Assembly (NCBI GenBank): GCA_951230915.1
Contig: OX579636.1
Location: forward strand, 27,339,567 to 27,403,566
From: Antitrichia curtipendula
Lineage: Eukaryota > Streptophyta > Bryopsida > Hypnales > Leucodontaceae
Reading direction: 5' to 3'
Length of the DNA: 64,000 nt
The stretch's first letter is position 1. The number at the start of each line of letters is the position of its first letter. The position numbers were made by a program, and so were the translations under genes. Below are positions 45,024 to 55,466 of the stretch, in pieces. A model generated the notes under the pieces. The model worked only from the letters and a program-made list of their open reading frames with translations, made no database searches and had not been told where the DNA came from.

Positions 45024-46900
45024 CCCCTAAAGGTTTTTGACTATGTTTTCACAAACAAAAAAACGCTCCCAAACTGCCATTTCTAATACAAGTACCAAAT
45101 TTTGGAAAAAAAACATTTTTGGACACATGTGACCGTAGGATCTTGTATTAAACTAGTTTGAGAAGATGTGGAAAAAATTTCAGAAATTTCCACCGTGTAC
45201 ATTCCAAGATATTAGCATTTGAAGTGACGAAAACCCTGTTTTTGTCCCTGCGAAAAACCGGGCAGCTGCACTTCACATGGTCACATTTCTATGAAAAACT
45301 GTCCAAAATGGTGGTAACTCTTTGGATTCATTCTTCAAAGCAAGTTAGCTACATGCTTGAAAAATTTCAGATCATTTGGAAATGTACAACATATAGGAAA
45401 AAAATAGTAAGTAGAAAGAAGTACAAAATGATTCAAAACACTAAATTGTTAAGGATTTAATTATGGAATTGAAAAATGCCAATCCAAACGACTGTAATGT
45501 TGTAATAAACAATCTACACCTTGTGTTTAAATTTTTTTCCTAAAATATTGAAAATTGAGTTAACCCCTAAAGTCCCAATTGTCCCCTCAGGGGACAATTT
45601 GGATTTCGGGCAGGCTCCTACGGTCTCAATATTTTTTGTGATTTTTTGAATTTTTGTGTGAAGATAGAGAATCACATTAGCTTTCTGAAAATGTAATTTT
45701 TATTTCAATCGGTGCCTGGGAGCAAAAGTTATGGCACAAAACCCCCAAATTTTAGTTCAGCAGGCGGAAAAAAATCCTCAAAAAAACTTTAAACTAAAAA
45801 TGTAAAATATTTATTTCATATAGATTTTATTTTTATTTCCATGGGAAGCTTTGATTCATTCCATTTGGATTTGTTATGCAAAAGTTATGGTCAATCTTAT
45901 TTTTTGGGCAATTAGAGCATCTTTTTGAAAAAATAACTTGTAGGACTCAATTTTTAACTCAATTTTAACAATTTAAAAAAAATAAAAGTTTCACAAGGTC
46001 AAGATTTCCTGCTAGAGCAATCTCACCCTTGAGATTAGTATATTTCAATTCTATCTTAGAGCTATTAATGATTTAATTTTTCTTTCAATCTTGAACGTAC
46101 TTCTACTTAACGATTTTTTAATGAGTGAAATCTAAGTGTTTCTTCTTAAATTTTTTTTCTAGATTCTCAACTCAATTCTTCATTATTAAAAACTAGAAAT
46201 TCAAAATCATTAGAGCAAAAAATTTTAATTAAAAAGGTTGAAAGCCAAAAAATTTAGTTGAACAAGGTACAAAAAAACTAGATTCCTTCACTTTAAATGC
46301 AAATATCTTACAATCAACATGTTCAAAATTTCTGAAATTTCTTCCACACATTCTTACACTAGTCTAGTACAAGATCCTACGGTTAAATATGCAAAAAAAA
46401 CATTAAATTTGTTTTTTTGATCTTTGCTCTAGAAATGGCAGTTTTGATTGGTTTTTGATGGAAAAATGGCCTTGGGACTTTCGGGGTTAAATAAAGGACT
46501 TCAAAGTTTATTTTAGAATAGAGATTCCATAACTACCCACGAACTACCCACAACTAAAATTCCTCATCACTTTCATCTCATAAATCAAAGTGGAATGATT
46601 CAAAGCTTTCCTTGTGCACATAAATCTAAAGAACCAATTTCAAATTTTTATTTCTCTAGAAAATGTTTTTTAAAGAATTTTTTTTTGCTGTCCGGGCTGC
46701 CCACCGAACAATGAAAACTACATATCATACTATAACTTTTTAACCATGTGGTCAAAAGTTATGAAAATTGTTGGGCCCTAAAGCTACTCCTCGGGCACAT
46801 CTTGTGTGAAAATTTCAGAGAAAAAAAAAAAAAATTCCATTCGTAGTGAGCTGCCCAAAAACGCTATGTTGTCAGAAAACGGTGGTTGGTCCTTTAGGGG
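45024..46900. mobile_element. TTAA-target MITE, copy 3 (carries a nested relative)
   Basis: TTAA at 45020-45023 and 46901-46904 flanks ends CCCCTAAAGG and CCTTTAGGGG. Removing the nested 923-bp element and one TTAA leaves 950 bp, matching the 945-bp copy at 37 kb. Non-coding. Confidence 0.85.
45564..46486. mobile_element. Nested TTAA-target MITE, related subfamily
   Basis: The body runs from CCCCTAAAGTCCC to GGGACTTTCGGGG, flanked by TTAA at 45560-45563 and 46487-46490. The uninterrupted copy at about 37610 reads GAGTTAAATAAAGG, so insertion duplicated TTAA exactly. Near its right end it holds the complement of family landmarks (TACAAGATCCTACGGTTA), so it belongs to the same broad family, inserted in the opposite orientation. 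A small inverted repeat (GTCCCCTCAGGGGAC) lies near its left end. Confidence 0.85.
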
Positions 46901-46904
46901 TTAA

Positions 46905-47589
46905 TGTCCGCTCTGTTTTACAGCCTCCTTCCTTAATGTCTAATCCCATAGAAGACTAAAGTTTCATCGTTTTAGTTTGACCAATTTGGGTGATTACATT
47001 CTTGAAAAATCAAGAATTTGGATGTGGCCAAATTTTACATCACTACAATCAATGATGTGGTGGTCACAATAACTATATAGTTTGACTATAGAAAACCTCC
47101 ATAAAATCTACTCAAAACTGCTTAAAAGAACATGAGGATGAATATGGGCTTCTTGGGGCTAAATCTGTTGTTATATAATTGATGATATTTATGAGATGGC
47201 TTTCTTTCATAATACCGTCAGTGACTGCTATGATGTACTGATCCCAAGAATCACGTCTTGTTGCCTACCGAAACTAAGACCTGTAATGTGATCATGTGTG
47301 GTGGATGCAGATATATTCCATTCAGTGTGGGGCCTCGCAAATGTGTAAGTGAATTAGTTGCTATGCTAGAAGTAACGGTTGCTTTGGCAATGCTTCTCCA
47401 GAGGTTTACCATCGAGTTGGTTGCTGACCGAACAATTGGAATGACAACTGGAGCCACTATTGACACCACTACGATAAATATTGGCATCTAACCCAAGTTG
47501 TTTCATATTTTTTGAGTCTTAGTGGAATTAGTTATGAATTTCTTAAGTTGCAGAAAAGTGCATTTTTGAGATCTCTAAAGCTGACCACC
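46905..47589. other. No gene seen
   Basis: Spacer between the TTAA element and the large inverted-repeat element. Overlapping opposite-strand frames at 47251-47491 have no motif. Confidence 0.4.
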
Positions 47590-47763
47590 TCCTGAAATGC
47601 ACACCGCTTGTACATCGAGAAGTACAAAATGTACCTGTAGAGCGAGAAACTTAGTAGTGTGAGCAGAGAGTGGAGAGCGGAGAGCGGAGAGCGAAGTTTG
47701 CAAAGCAGAGAATCAAATTTTTGTAATCAATTTTGACCAAAAAAAGTGCCTATTACCGTGGAA
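47590..47763 (+). repeat. Left terminal inverted repeat
   Basis: Contains TCCTGAAATG, the GAGCGGAGAGC minisatellite and CCTATTACCGTGGAA in that order. The same order occurs on the complementary strand at 59840-59599. Confidence 0.6.
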
Positions 47764-48193
47764 GCTGGAGTTATTTTAAGCCAAATTTGTTGAAAATGTA
47801 CTCCAATTCTGTGGAATTTCAAAAAATATTTGCCGAGATTTTTGGAAAGGTACTCCAATACCATGGATTTTCAAAAAATATTTGTCAAGATTTTGGAAAT
47901 GCCCCCCCATTTTGTGGAATTCTCACATCTAATTAAATTTAGTAACAAATAAAACCTTAAAGGCATGGAACACTGAATTTTTAATGAATTTTTTTGTAAA
48001 ATTGCTTTTCTATAGTGTAAAAATGCAATTAGGGCTGACGTCATCAAAAGAAGTTTACAATCAAACAAAAACCCAAGAAAAAGTACAAGGGGACTTGTAA
48101 GGATGCATGTAAATATAACTAAAATCCAACTCATATAAAATCCAAATCAATATAAAGCATAGGAATTTAGGTCACTTAATCCCAAAAGCCTCA

Positions 48194-51100
48194 TCAACGG
48201 CTAGAACTACTACTATCCTCGCTCTGCTTAGCCTCTAGATCTATGTAATCCAAGACACGCTTATCAAAACTGCGTGCACGAGGAGGGGATGGTGATAGTG
48301 CTTCCGCAAATTGATGCGCAATCCCACTAGCATATGAAGGGAGCTCAAATGCCTTAGGAGGACTTGCAAACATGTCCGTAGTGAGGACATGAATCGGACT
48401 CTCCCTTGGAACTCTGAACAGTCAAGAAAAATAAACAAATAAGCAGAAAGAAGAAACAAAGAACGGAGAAGAAGAAACTGTAAACAAACAAAGAAAAATG
48501 CAAAAAACAAACTTACGCATAGAGGAAATCAAAGTTGCGCTTTGCCATCTTTTGAGGAGGTGGAGCAAAAACGGACCCTCGCGGTCAGGCAATCTGACGA
48601 GAAGTAGTCTCTGGAATAGGGTCTTGCATGGGGAGGAGGATGGCGTCGAAGATGTCCAAATCCGCCTCAAGAGCCACAATATGGCGTTGAAGTGCACGGC
48701 ATGCAATAATGGAACCACCTAAAACATTTAGAACCAAATTGTGAGAAGTTGTAATACAAAAAAATAAAGTAGTGGGAAGAGGAAGATTGGAAATCAAAGA
48801 GGTTGAAAACAAACCTAGACCACATTGCCAATCCATCACAATGTCATCCTTGTCGGTGAGGGCAGAAAAAAGGATGGAATAAAACTCGTGACGTTTCTCA
48901 CGAGCACCTCTCCAGGGCACGCCATCGTCCCTCATAGCCTGATTCTTTTCATCTGTGAAACTGTTGAGCCAACCATCCCTCTGGAGGTTGTAACCCATCT
49001 TATCAAAAGTTGTATTCCGTACCTTAAGAATGGAGTTAACCCGAACTAACACTTTGATGAAGAACTTGCGAGTCTGAAAAGATGAACATAAATGTGTTAG
49101 TATCCATAAATCCACAAAACTCAACTGAATTTGAGGTAGAGTAGAGGGAAAAAAACTTACTACTCCAGTAGGAACCATGGGCGACTGAAGGTCCAGGTCA
49201 TTCATGCCAAACCAATCTTCAGCCACGTAGAAGTTCATAGTGTGTGCCCAATTGTGGATATCCCTTGACATATCAGGATCAACGGCATGACTGAAGACAA
49301 GAATGCCGTTGTCATGGAGGTTGGCATCTGCAAAGGCAAACAAAACCTCAAAATATGAAGTAGACCGCCTGTTCCAAGTTGGAACATCATCGAAGCAGGT
49401 AGAGATCCGTGGCACACACAAGTTCTCGGGCACATTTGCAAAAAGAAGATCAATGCCCGTGTGAACCTTTTCCTTGGCATTGGATCGAGTACGACCTGCT
49501 CCAACCTACACAGAGAAACCGTTGTAAAAATTTAAAGAAGTAAGAGAAATTGAATCTTAGAATTAAGAATGAATGCAATGGAAAGAGAAATTGTATATAA
49601 ACCTTAGTTAGGAACTCTTGAATGCGGGTGTAGGCTGAATGGCGAATCCCGTTCTTCATAAGGTGCTCAATGACATCCACCATGTCCACATTCTCAATCA
49701 AGGTGAGCGTAGAGGGCTTCTCTGAGGAAGTGGCTGAAGTATCTGGTGCAACTGCCTTCCGCTTTCGCGGCTCAGAGGGGATGGTGATGTCGCTTTGAGA
49801 AGGAGCGAGGGCCAGGTTGGCAGGAGCAATGGAAGGGGTGAAGGATGGAGCAGAGGAGGGAGCAGCGGAGGGACTTCCAGCGATTGCAGTGTCGGGGGCA
49901 GAAGGAGGTGCTGAAGCCTTGGAAGCAGAGCGAAGGGACCTACGGGATTGAGAAGGCTGGGTACTTGCGGCTGTGCCAACTAACTTGCCCTTTCTGCCTT
50001 TGGACACGTTTACTGGCTTGGCCGCCTTCTCCTTCCCTTTCTCCGTCGTCTCCGTTGATAGAGGCTCCAAGTCAAAAGGATGATCAAGCACCGGAGTTGT
50101 AGCAATCAATGAAGAATGAAGTGCCACCTCAGAGAGGGGGATAAAACCTCTGGAACAATCGATATACCAACCACAAGCCTTAAGGTGGGGATCTAGGTAC
50201 TTGGCAACCTGTGTCTCCGTATACATGAATTGGGTAGACTCCAAATTCACCCAGTCTTCCAAATAAGGTGGTAGAAACGATGTAGAAATAGCTTGCTTGG
50301 GAACAAGCTCTTGGAAAATGTACCTAAAATACAAGGCAATGATTAGTAAGCGAAGGGTACAAAGAGGATAAGAATAGTAAAGAGAAGGTGTGAGATGGAT
50401 GCAAACCTGTAAATCACACGTTGTACAATCTGGCGACCACCAAACTCATTTAGGTTAGAGGCTTTGAAGAATCTTGGATCTGCATTGTCGTCAAAGAATT
50501 GCTCGAAGGCCGTGTCCAACAGAAAGATCCTCCAGCGGTCAACAAACTCCGCAGGTCGTAATACACCCACGGAGACATCCCAATGAATGGATCGAGCAAA
50601 GCTCGACTCCATGGAAGCAAACTCCTCCACCACAGCATGCTCTAGCTGCATTACCACAAGTAGAAAGTAAGAATCCCAAAGAATGGTACAAAACAAATTT
50701 AAAAAGGAAAGAGTAGTTAGAAAATAGACCTGAGCCCAGAAAGACGCTTTGTTTAGCCAAATGTCAAGAACCTTCTCCTTAAGAGGCACTATGGAGGGGA
50801 ACTTGTTACCGCCACGGATAGTAGGGGATGAATTCCACCACCGGAGCCAGGCCGTCTTGAAGCGAGGTTGGACGTTAGCTGTGGCAATCTTATGGAGCTT
50901 TTCAATTGTCATGTCGGAGACAGTGTTGGTGGAGAAGTGCCGATCAATCTGGAGACAAGATGCATGGTTAAAAATATGAAAATAAATGTCAAAGTAGAAT
51001 GCAACAAATTTGAATAAGAGAGGAGGGAGAGGATAACCTCATCAAAGAATGTTGGCTCGTGATGCGAGTTTGCTACGGCAACGTACTTCTCAAAGCTCTT

Positions 51101-54100
51101 TGTACGAATTGACTTTCTAGCCTTCTCTTCAGCTGAGGTCATGGCCTTCCAAATACCCACAGCAGTCCTCTGATTCACTGGTGTTGCATCCTTGTAAGCT
51201 AGAGCAGCAACATCCGCAGCAGCCGAGATTTCCCTCTGGTGAGTAGAAATGTTAGCCCATGCAAATTGCAAGAGTGACAACCAATAAGAAGAGCAAATAG
51301 ACGAAGGATTACCTTGTAGAGGAAGGAAACGAAGACGTCCATTGTAAGAGGATACCATGTGGGAACCTTCGACTTGGCGGTAGCACATGCCTGGTAATCG
51401 TCCTTGGAAATCAAGTCCGTAAATGCCTCTAAGGGCAAGGCACCAAAGGTGCGGATGCGAAGGAGTTTTGCTGGCACGCTAGACTTGACGTGGTCGTTCT
51501 CAGTTGACCTATGCAAAAAATTGGCAAGTGTAAAACAAACAGAAGTTGAAGGTGACAAAATCATGAAGAAACCAAAAAAGAGGGCAGAACTTACCAATTA
51601 ACATCATTCATGGCGTTCATAAGAACACCACTGTTCTTTCGCGCATCCAAGGCAATGCAGTGTGGAGAAATATGCCAGGACTCCTCCATAGGATGGAACT
51701 TGTTAATATGGCGGTACCAAGCCGTGAGACGATGGTTGCCCTCCCAAACAAAGAGCATCTTGCCAACCATATGAGCAAGGTCATCATCTTGCGCCATGAG
51801 TGAGTCGAATCGCTCACTAGCAGTCTTCCAGAGCGGATTCCACCCAGTGACGATATCCTCGGTGACATCGACAACCTCGTCCTTGTTGTTGTAGATTGAC
51901 ACATAAAGGACACGATCACCGTCACGGTAGGCAGTGACGAATTCATTCTCCAATCGTTGGACATCGACCTCGTTAATTGGGCGCACAAGAGGCAAGGCAT
52001 GCATTTGGCAAAGGGGAATGCAAAGGCGGGACTTATTTGTGGGCCGAATTCGAAGGCGATTAATAACCGCAGTTGAGTCGGCCTTCTGCTGTGCTCGAAG
52101 TTGATTTTCTTCTATGTCCGGATCAGCTTTCTCCTCCGGTTCGGCATAACGCAGTAGAGGAGTTGGAGACTACAACCAATACAAGGTTTATTATTGAGCA
52201 TATCAAATACCAGAACAATTAAATAATCAAATACACAATGTTTATAAATGGAATTTGAGTACAATGTTCTAGATGCAAATGCATATAGAAAGCATAGCAC
52301 GCTATCAAAAGTGGATGTACATCAAAGAGCACTAATAATAAACAATGTGATGGATAGAGATCCATCACTGAACCAATGAGCAAACATGTGCAAAAACTAA
52401 ATGGATATGATTCCAAACCAATTACCTCTTGCCCCCCAGTAGCAATGTTGTTGATCACTACTTCAGATGTTGGCATAGGTGGCTCCTGAGCTAAGACAGC
52501 TTGAGACAAAACAATCTCTAAGGGCTGCGAAACGTCCATCACTCCAGACTCCTACCAAAAGAAGGCATGAATTAGAACAAAGATACACGCTAGTGAAGAA
52601 CTCGGCGGAACCGCGGGGTTCATTAAGAGTGTTTCAAATGGCCTCAAAATGGAAATGAAAAACTAGTATTTTTCATTGAAATGGTAAAACAACTTCAGAA
52701 AAAGGTGAAATTACAAGAAGAAGTTGGAATTTCTGGATAGTCTTTGTAGTCCACTTAGGATTGGTCTACAATAGAACAAATAAGCACAAAACTGTTGAAA
52801 ATGAACAAAAATACGCAAGATAGGGCAGCCCAAAGGAACCTCGCGGAAACGCAGGCTTCTTCAAAAAATAATCAAAATTCATAAATGAATTACAAATGAA
52901 GAAAGGGCACGGCCTGCTAGAACCCTGCGGTTCCGCCGTGTTCCTCCAAATGGTGCCCGAGTCTATTGTGCATACAAATGAAACCCTAAGTGCAAAGAAT
53001 CCTAAACTTTGTTTGCGGTTTAGGGTGGGAAGTAAGCTTGGTTGTCACTATGCGTGGCCAAATTAAACAACCCCGCAGATCCGCGAGGTTCCTCCAATTG
53101 ATGCCTCAACCAACTATGCACATGATTGAACACATGAAACCCTAACTGCAAAGAATTAAAAAATTTCTTGCATTCAAAGAATTTTGCACTATAGCCCCTC
53201 AAAAGCTGTAATGTGGCGCTTGTTAGCAACCAGTAGTGCTCGGCCGATAGTAAGCACGGCCAACAATGGCACTTGTAAGCACCGTGCGGCCTAAAAATTG
53301 TGCGGCCAACAGTGTGCGCGGCTGAATTGGTTGAACCCCGCGGTTCCGCGGGGTTCCCCCAGGTGGTGCCGCACCCTTTTCCTAAAACCCTAGCTGTGAG
53401 TCTTTGCAAAACTGCGCTTGTACAAAATTATAGCATGAAGGACGGCGGCTCAAAAAACACCCGCATGCAAGCTCAACCCGGACCGCACAACACAAATTTA
53501 CAAAACAAAGAAGTTTGGACTAACCTCTAAAGCCGCACGGAAAACATCGCCGCTTGATTCCACAGCAGCGCCACGTTTCTCCCCATCGCTCGCCATTGTT
53601 CTTCGTTCATAAAAAACGCCCTTCTTTGCCACTCGTCTCCCTTCTTCTACGTCGTCTCCCTTCTCTTCTTCTCCTTCCCGTCCATCCACTTCATCCATCT
53701 TCTCATCCTCTGTCTACAAAATAGCCAAAAATAGCAGTTTTTTCTTTAGAAATTTTACCAAAAAATTACTATATTTAGTAAATTTTTCTTCGCCCCATAG
53801 TCCCCCAGGGGAGACGTCGAGACAGTTGGGGAAAATTTTTCTAAAACTAAGGGAAAATAGAGTTGACAGATCATAAGTTTGACCACTTATTTATCCCTTT
53901 GTCACGGTCTCTATCCTAAGTGGCCAAACTCATGATTTGTCAACTCCATTTATTTGACCCAAAATTGACTCTATTGTATTGTGACGGGGGGGCCGTCACA
54001 AGACGACATGTCATGATGTCACGATAGACCACCCTACCTTCATCTCCATGCATAAAATCAAATGGATAACAATTTGACTTCTATAAATAAAATTGAAGAA

Positions 54101-54742
54101 GGAGGACCGATGGGGGGAACCCGGCGGAACCGCGGGGTTTCCTCACCTCGCCCTCCACAACTCCAGTAACCCTAATGAACTCTATGTGTGACTAGTGCAA
54201 AGTCATGCAAAGCCTTAGATTTCAATTGCAGAGCCATGGATAGTACCCGTGGAGCCGCAAACTACAATTGTGAAGCGCATGAGGAATAGAAGCCCATGCG
54301 CAACAAAGGAAACCCGCACATTCATTGAAATTTAAAAAACCAATAATGCCATTGACTCATATAACAATGGAGTTTAACTTACCGTGTTGACAAAGTCCTC
54401 CCTTCTCTCTTCATTTGAATCAATCTGGTTTGAATTGGTACGCTGTTCGCTCTCGGCCATTGCTGGTGAGGGTGAACTTTTGTTCTTTGTTTCTTCCTGG
54501 ATTGGCACAAGATTAAGAACCCGAATCATACACCTTGCCCTCCAAGAACCACCTACTTCCTCCTCAACTGGCTCGCTTAAATCTAAAGGTGTCCCTCGTC
54601 CCTCTATGCTCGATAGCTCCTTCTTTTTCAACTGGTTTCGCCTCTTCTGCTTCGAGTTGGTAAAAGTCGTGCCGCCTCTTCTTTTCTTGCGCTTCCGCAC
54701 TGTATCAATCGTACAGACTATATTGTGGCCTGATTCCTTCAT
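48194..54742 (-). CDS. ParB-like domain fused to beta-class DNA methyltransferase-like domain
   Basis: Thirteen exons, all GT-AG and in phase: 54742-54383, 53713-53525, 52551-52426, 52169-51595, 51508-51313, 51235-51038, 50948-50730, 50645-50407, 50323-49603, 49505-49161, 49073-48815, 48718-48517 and 48413-48194 (1283 codons). An in-frame TGA at 48587-48585 would end the protein at 1186 residues; coherent coding and a spliced last exon follow it. The N-terminus is basic (RKRKKRR, possible nuclear signal). A ParB-like domain (about 280-390) has PLVRPINEVDVQRLE and WEGNHRLTAW. After a helical middle and a Ser/Pro-rich linker comes the methyltransferase fold in beta-class order: motif IV as IDLLFANVPE (965-968, where DPPY is usual), NGILVFSHAV, a motif-X-like EKRHEFYSILFSAL and motif I DIVMDWQCGLGGS (1137-1145) with VALEAD. 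ParB-methyltransferase fusions are known from phages and bacteria. With NVPE for DPPY, catalysis is doubtful. Confidence 0.75.
52598..53357. repeat. Five GC-rich palindromes in intron 2 of the ParB-methyltransferase gene
   Basis: Variants of AACCCCGCGGTTCCGCGGGG occur at 52598-52621, 52835-52859, 52920-52944, 53069-53092 and 53333-53357. The last is a perfect CCCCGCGG..CCGCGGGG palindrome. Three are followed by TTCCTCCAAATGGTGCC-like sequence, so they are copies of a longer unit. They stand out sharply from the AT-rich intron. Confidence 0.75.
54118..54140. repeat. Sixth GC-rich palindrome, in intron 1
   Basis: AACCCGGCGGAACCGCGGGG is the same motif family as the five copies in intron 2, here in the intron between exons 1 and 2. 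I found no copy elsewhere in the window. Confidence 0.7.
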
Positions 54743-55466
54743 GTGTGCGTCTCGCCAACCCTACAATGCCCGCACACCACCCCTGTACTCTCACGACATC
54801 AAACGCCCCTCACAAAAGATGACCCTTCACTAAACTTTTTTTGGCTATATAATGCTACTGCATGCGGTTTAGGGTTTTCCATTGTCCAATAGCCGTACAT
54901 TATAACATCGCCATTAAGAAGATATTAAACCAATTATAAACTAGGCTATTAAACGGTGTCCTCCAAAGAACAATTGGCGTCTGCAAGATTCTTTTCTAGA
55001 TTGACCAGGCTCTTGATTACTCTGTTCCACTATTAATATGGCAACTATTCCAATTGTAGGGCAAGATTGTCTGTCATTGCAGGAAGTTCATTATCTATTT
55101 GTTGCCTCCGCTCTAATTCAAAGAATTGGTGTTCATCAATTCTACCTGACTATTACGGCTGCCTGCTTCAGATGATGCCAATGGCTTTACTAATGACTAC
55201 GCCATCTACAATATTTCTAATTCCTTCTAATTCTTTGTTAGAATTGTAATTATTATGGGATCTATCAATAGTGAATGATCAATTATTCATAGATAATTCA
55301 AAATGCTTAAGCTCCGAGTTGCTCATACGTATTGCCTCTCTTTGCAAACCGTCAATTTCTTCCTCATTGTTGGTCATCAAACTCTCCTTCTATCTATTTG
55401 CTTTCTTGTGGTCCTTCATGGCTTTGCCTTTTGTAGTCTACGCTTAGCTTTTCCTTCTCTTTGTCG
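54743..55466. promoter_or_regulatory. Divergent intergenic promoter region
   Basis: This 724-bp gap separates the start codons of the ParB-methyltransferase gene (minus) and the transposase (plus), so both promoters must lie here unless distal. A TATATAA-like element at 54846-54852 lies about 105 bp from the minus-strand ATG. No second clear TATA was chosen for the plus-strand gene. Confidence 0.5.

Noticed and set aside
52598..53357. GC-rich palindromes as tRNA or other RNA gene stems
   Set aside because: No cloverleaf, anticodon arm or internal promoter boxes; the repeats are simple palindromes.
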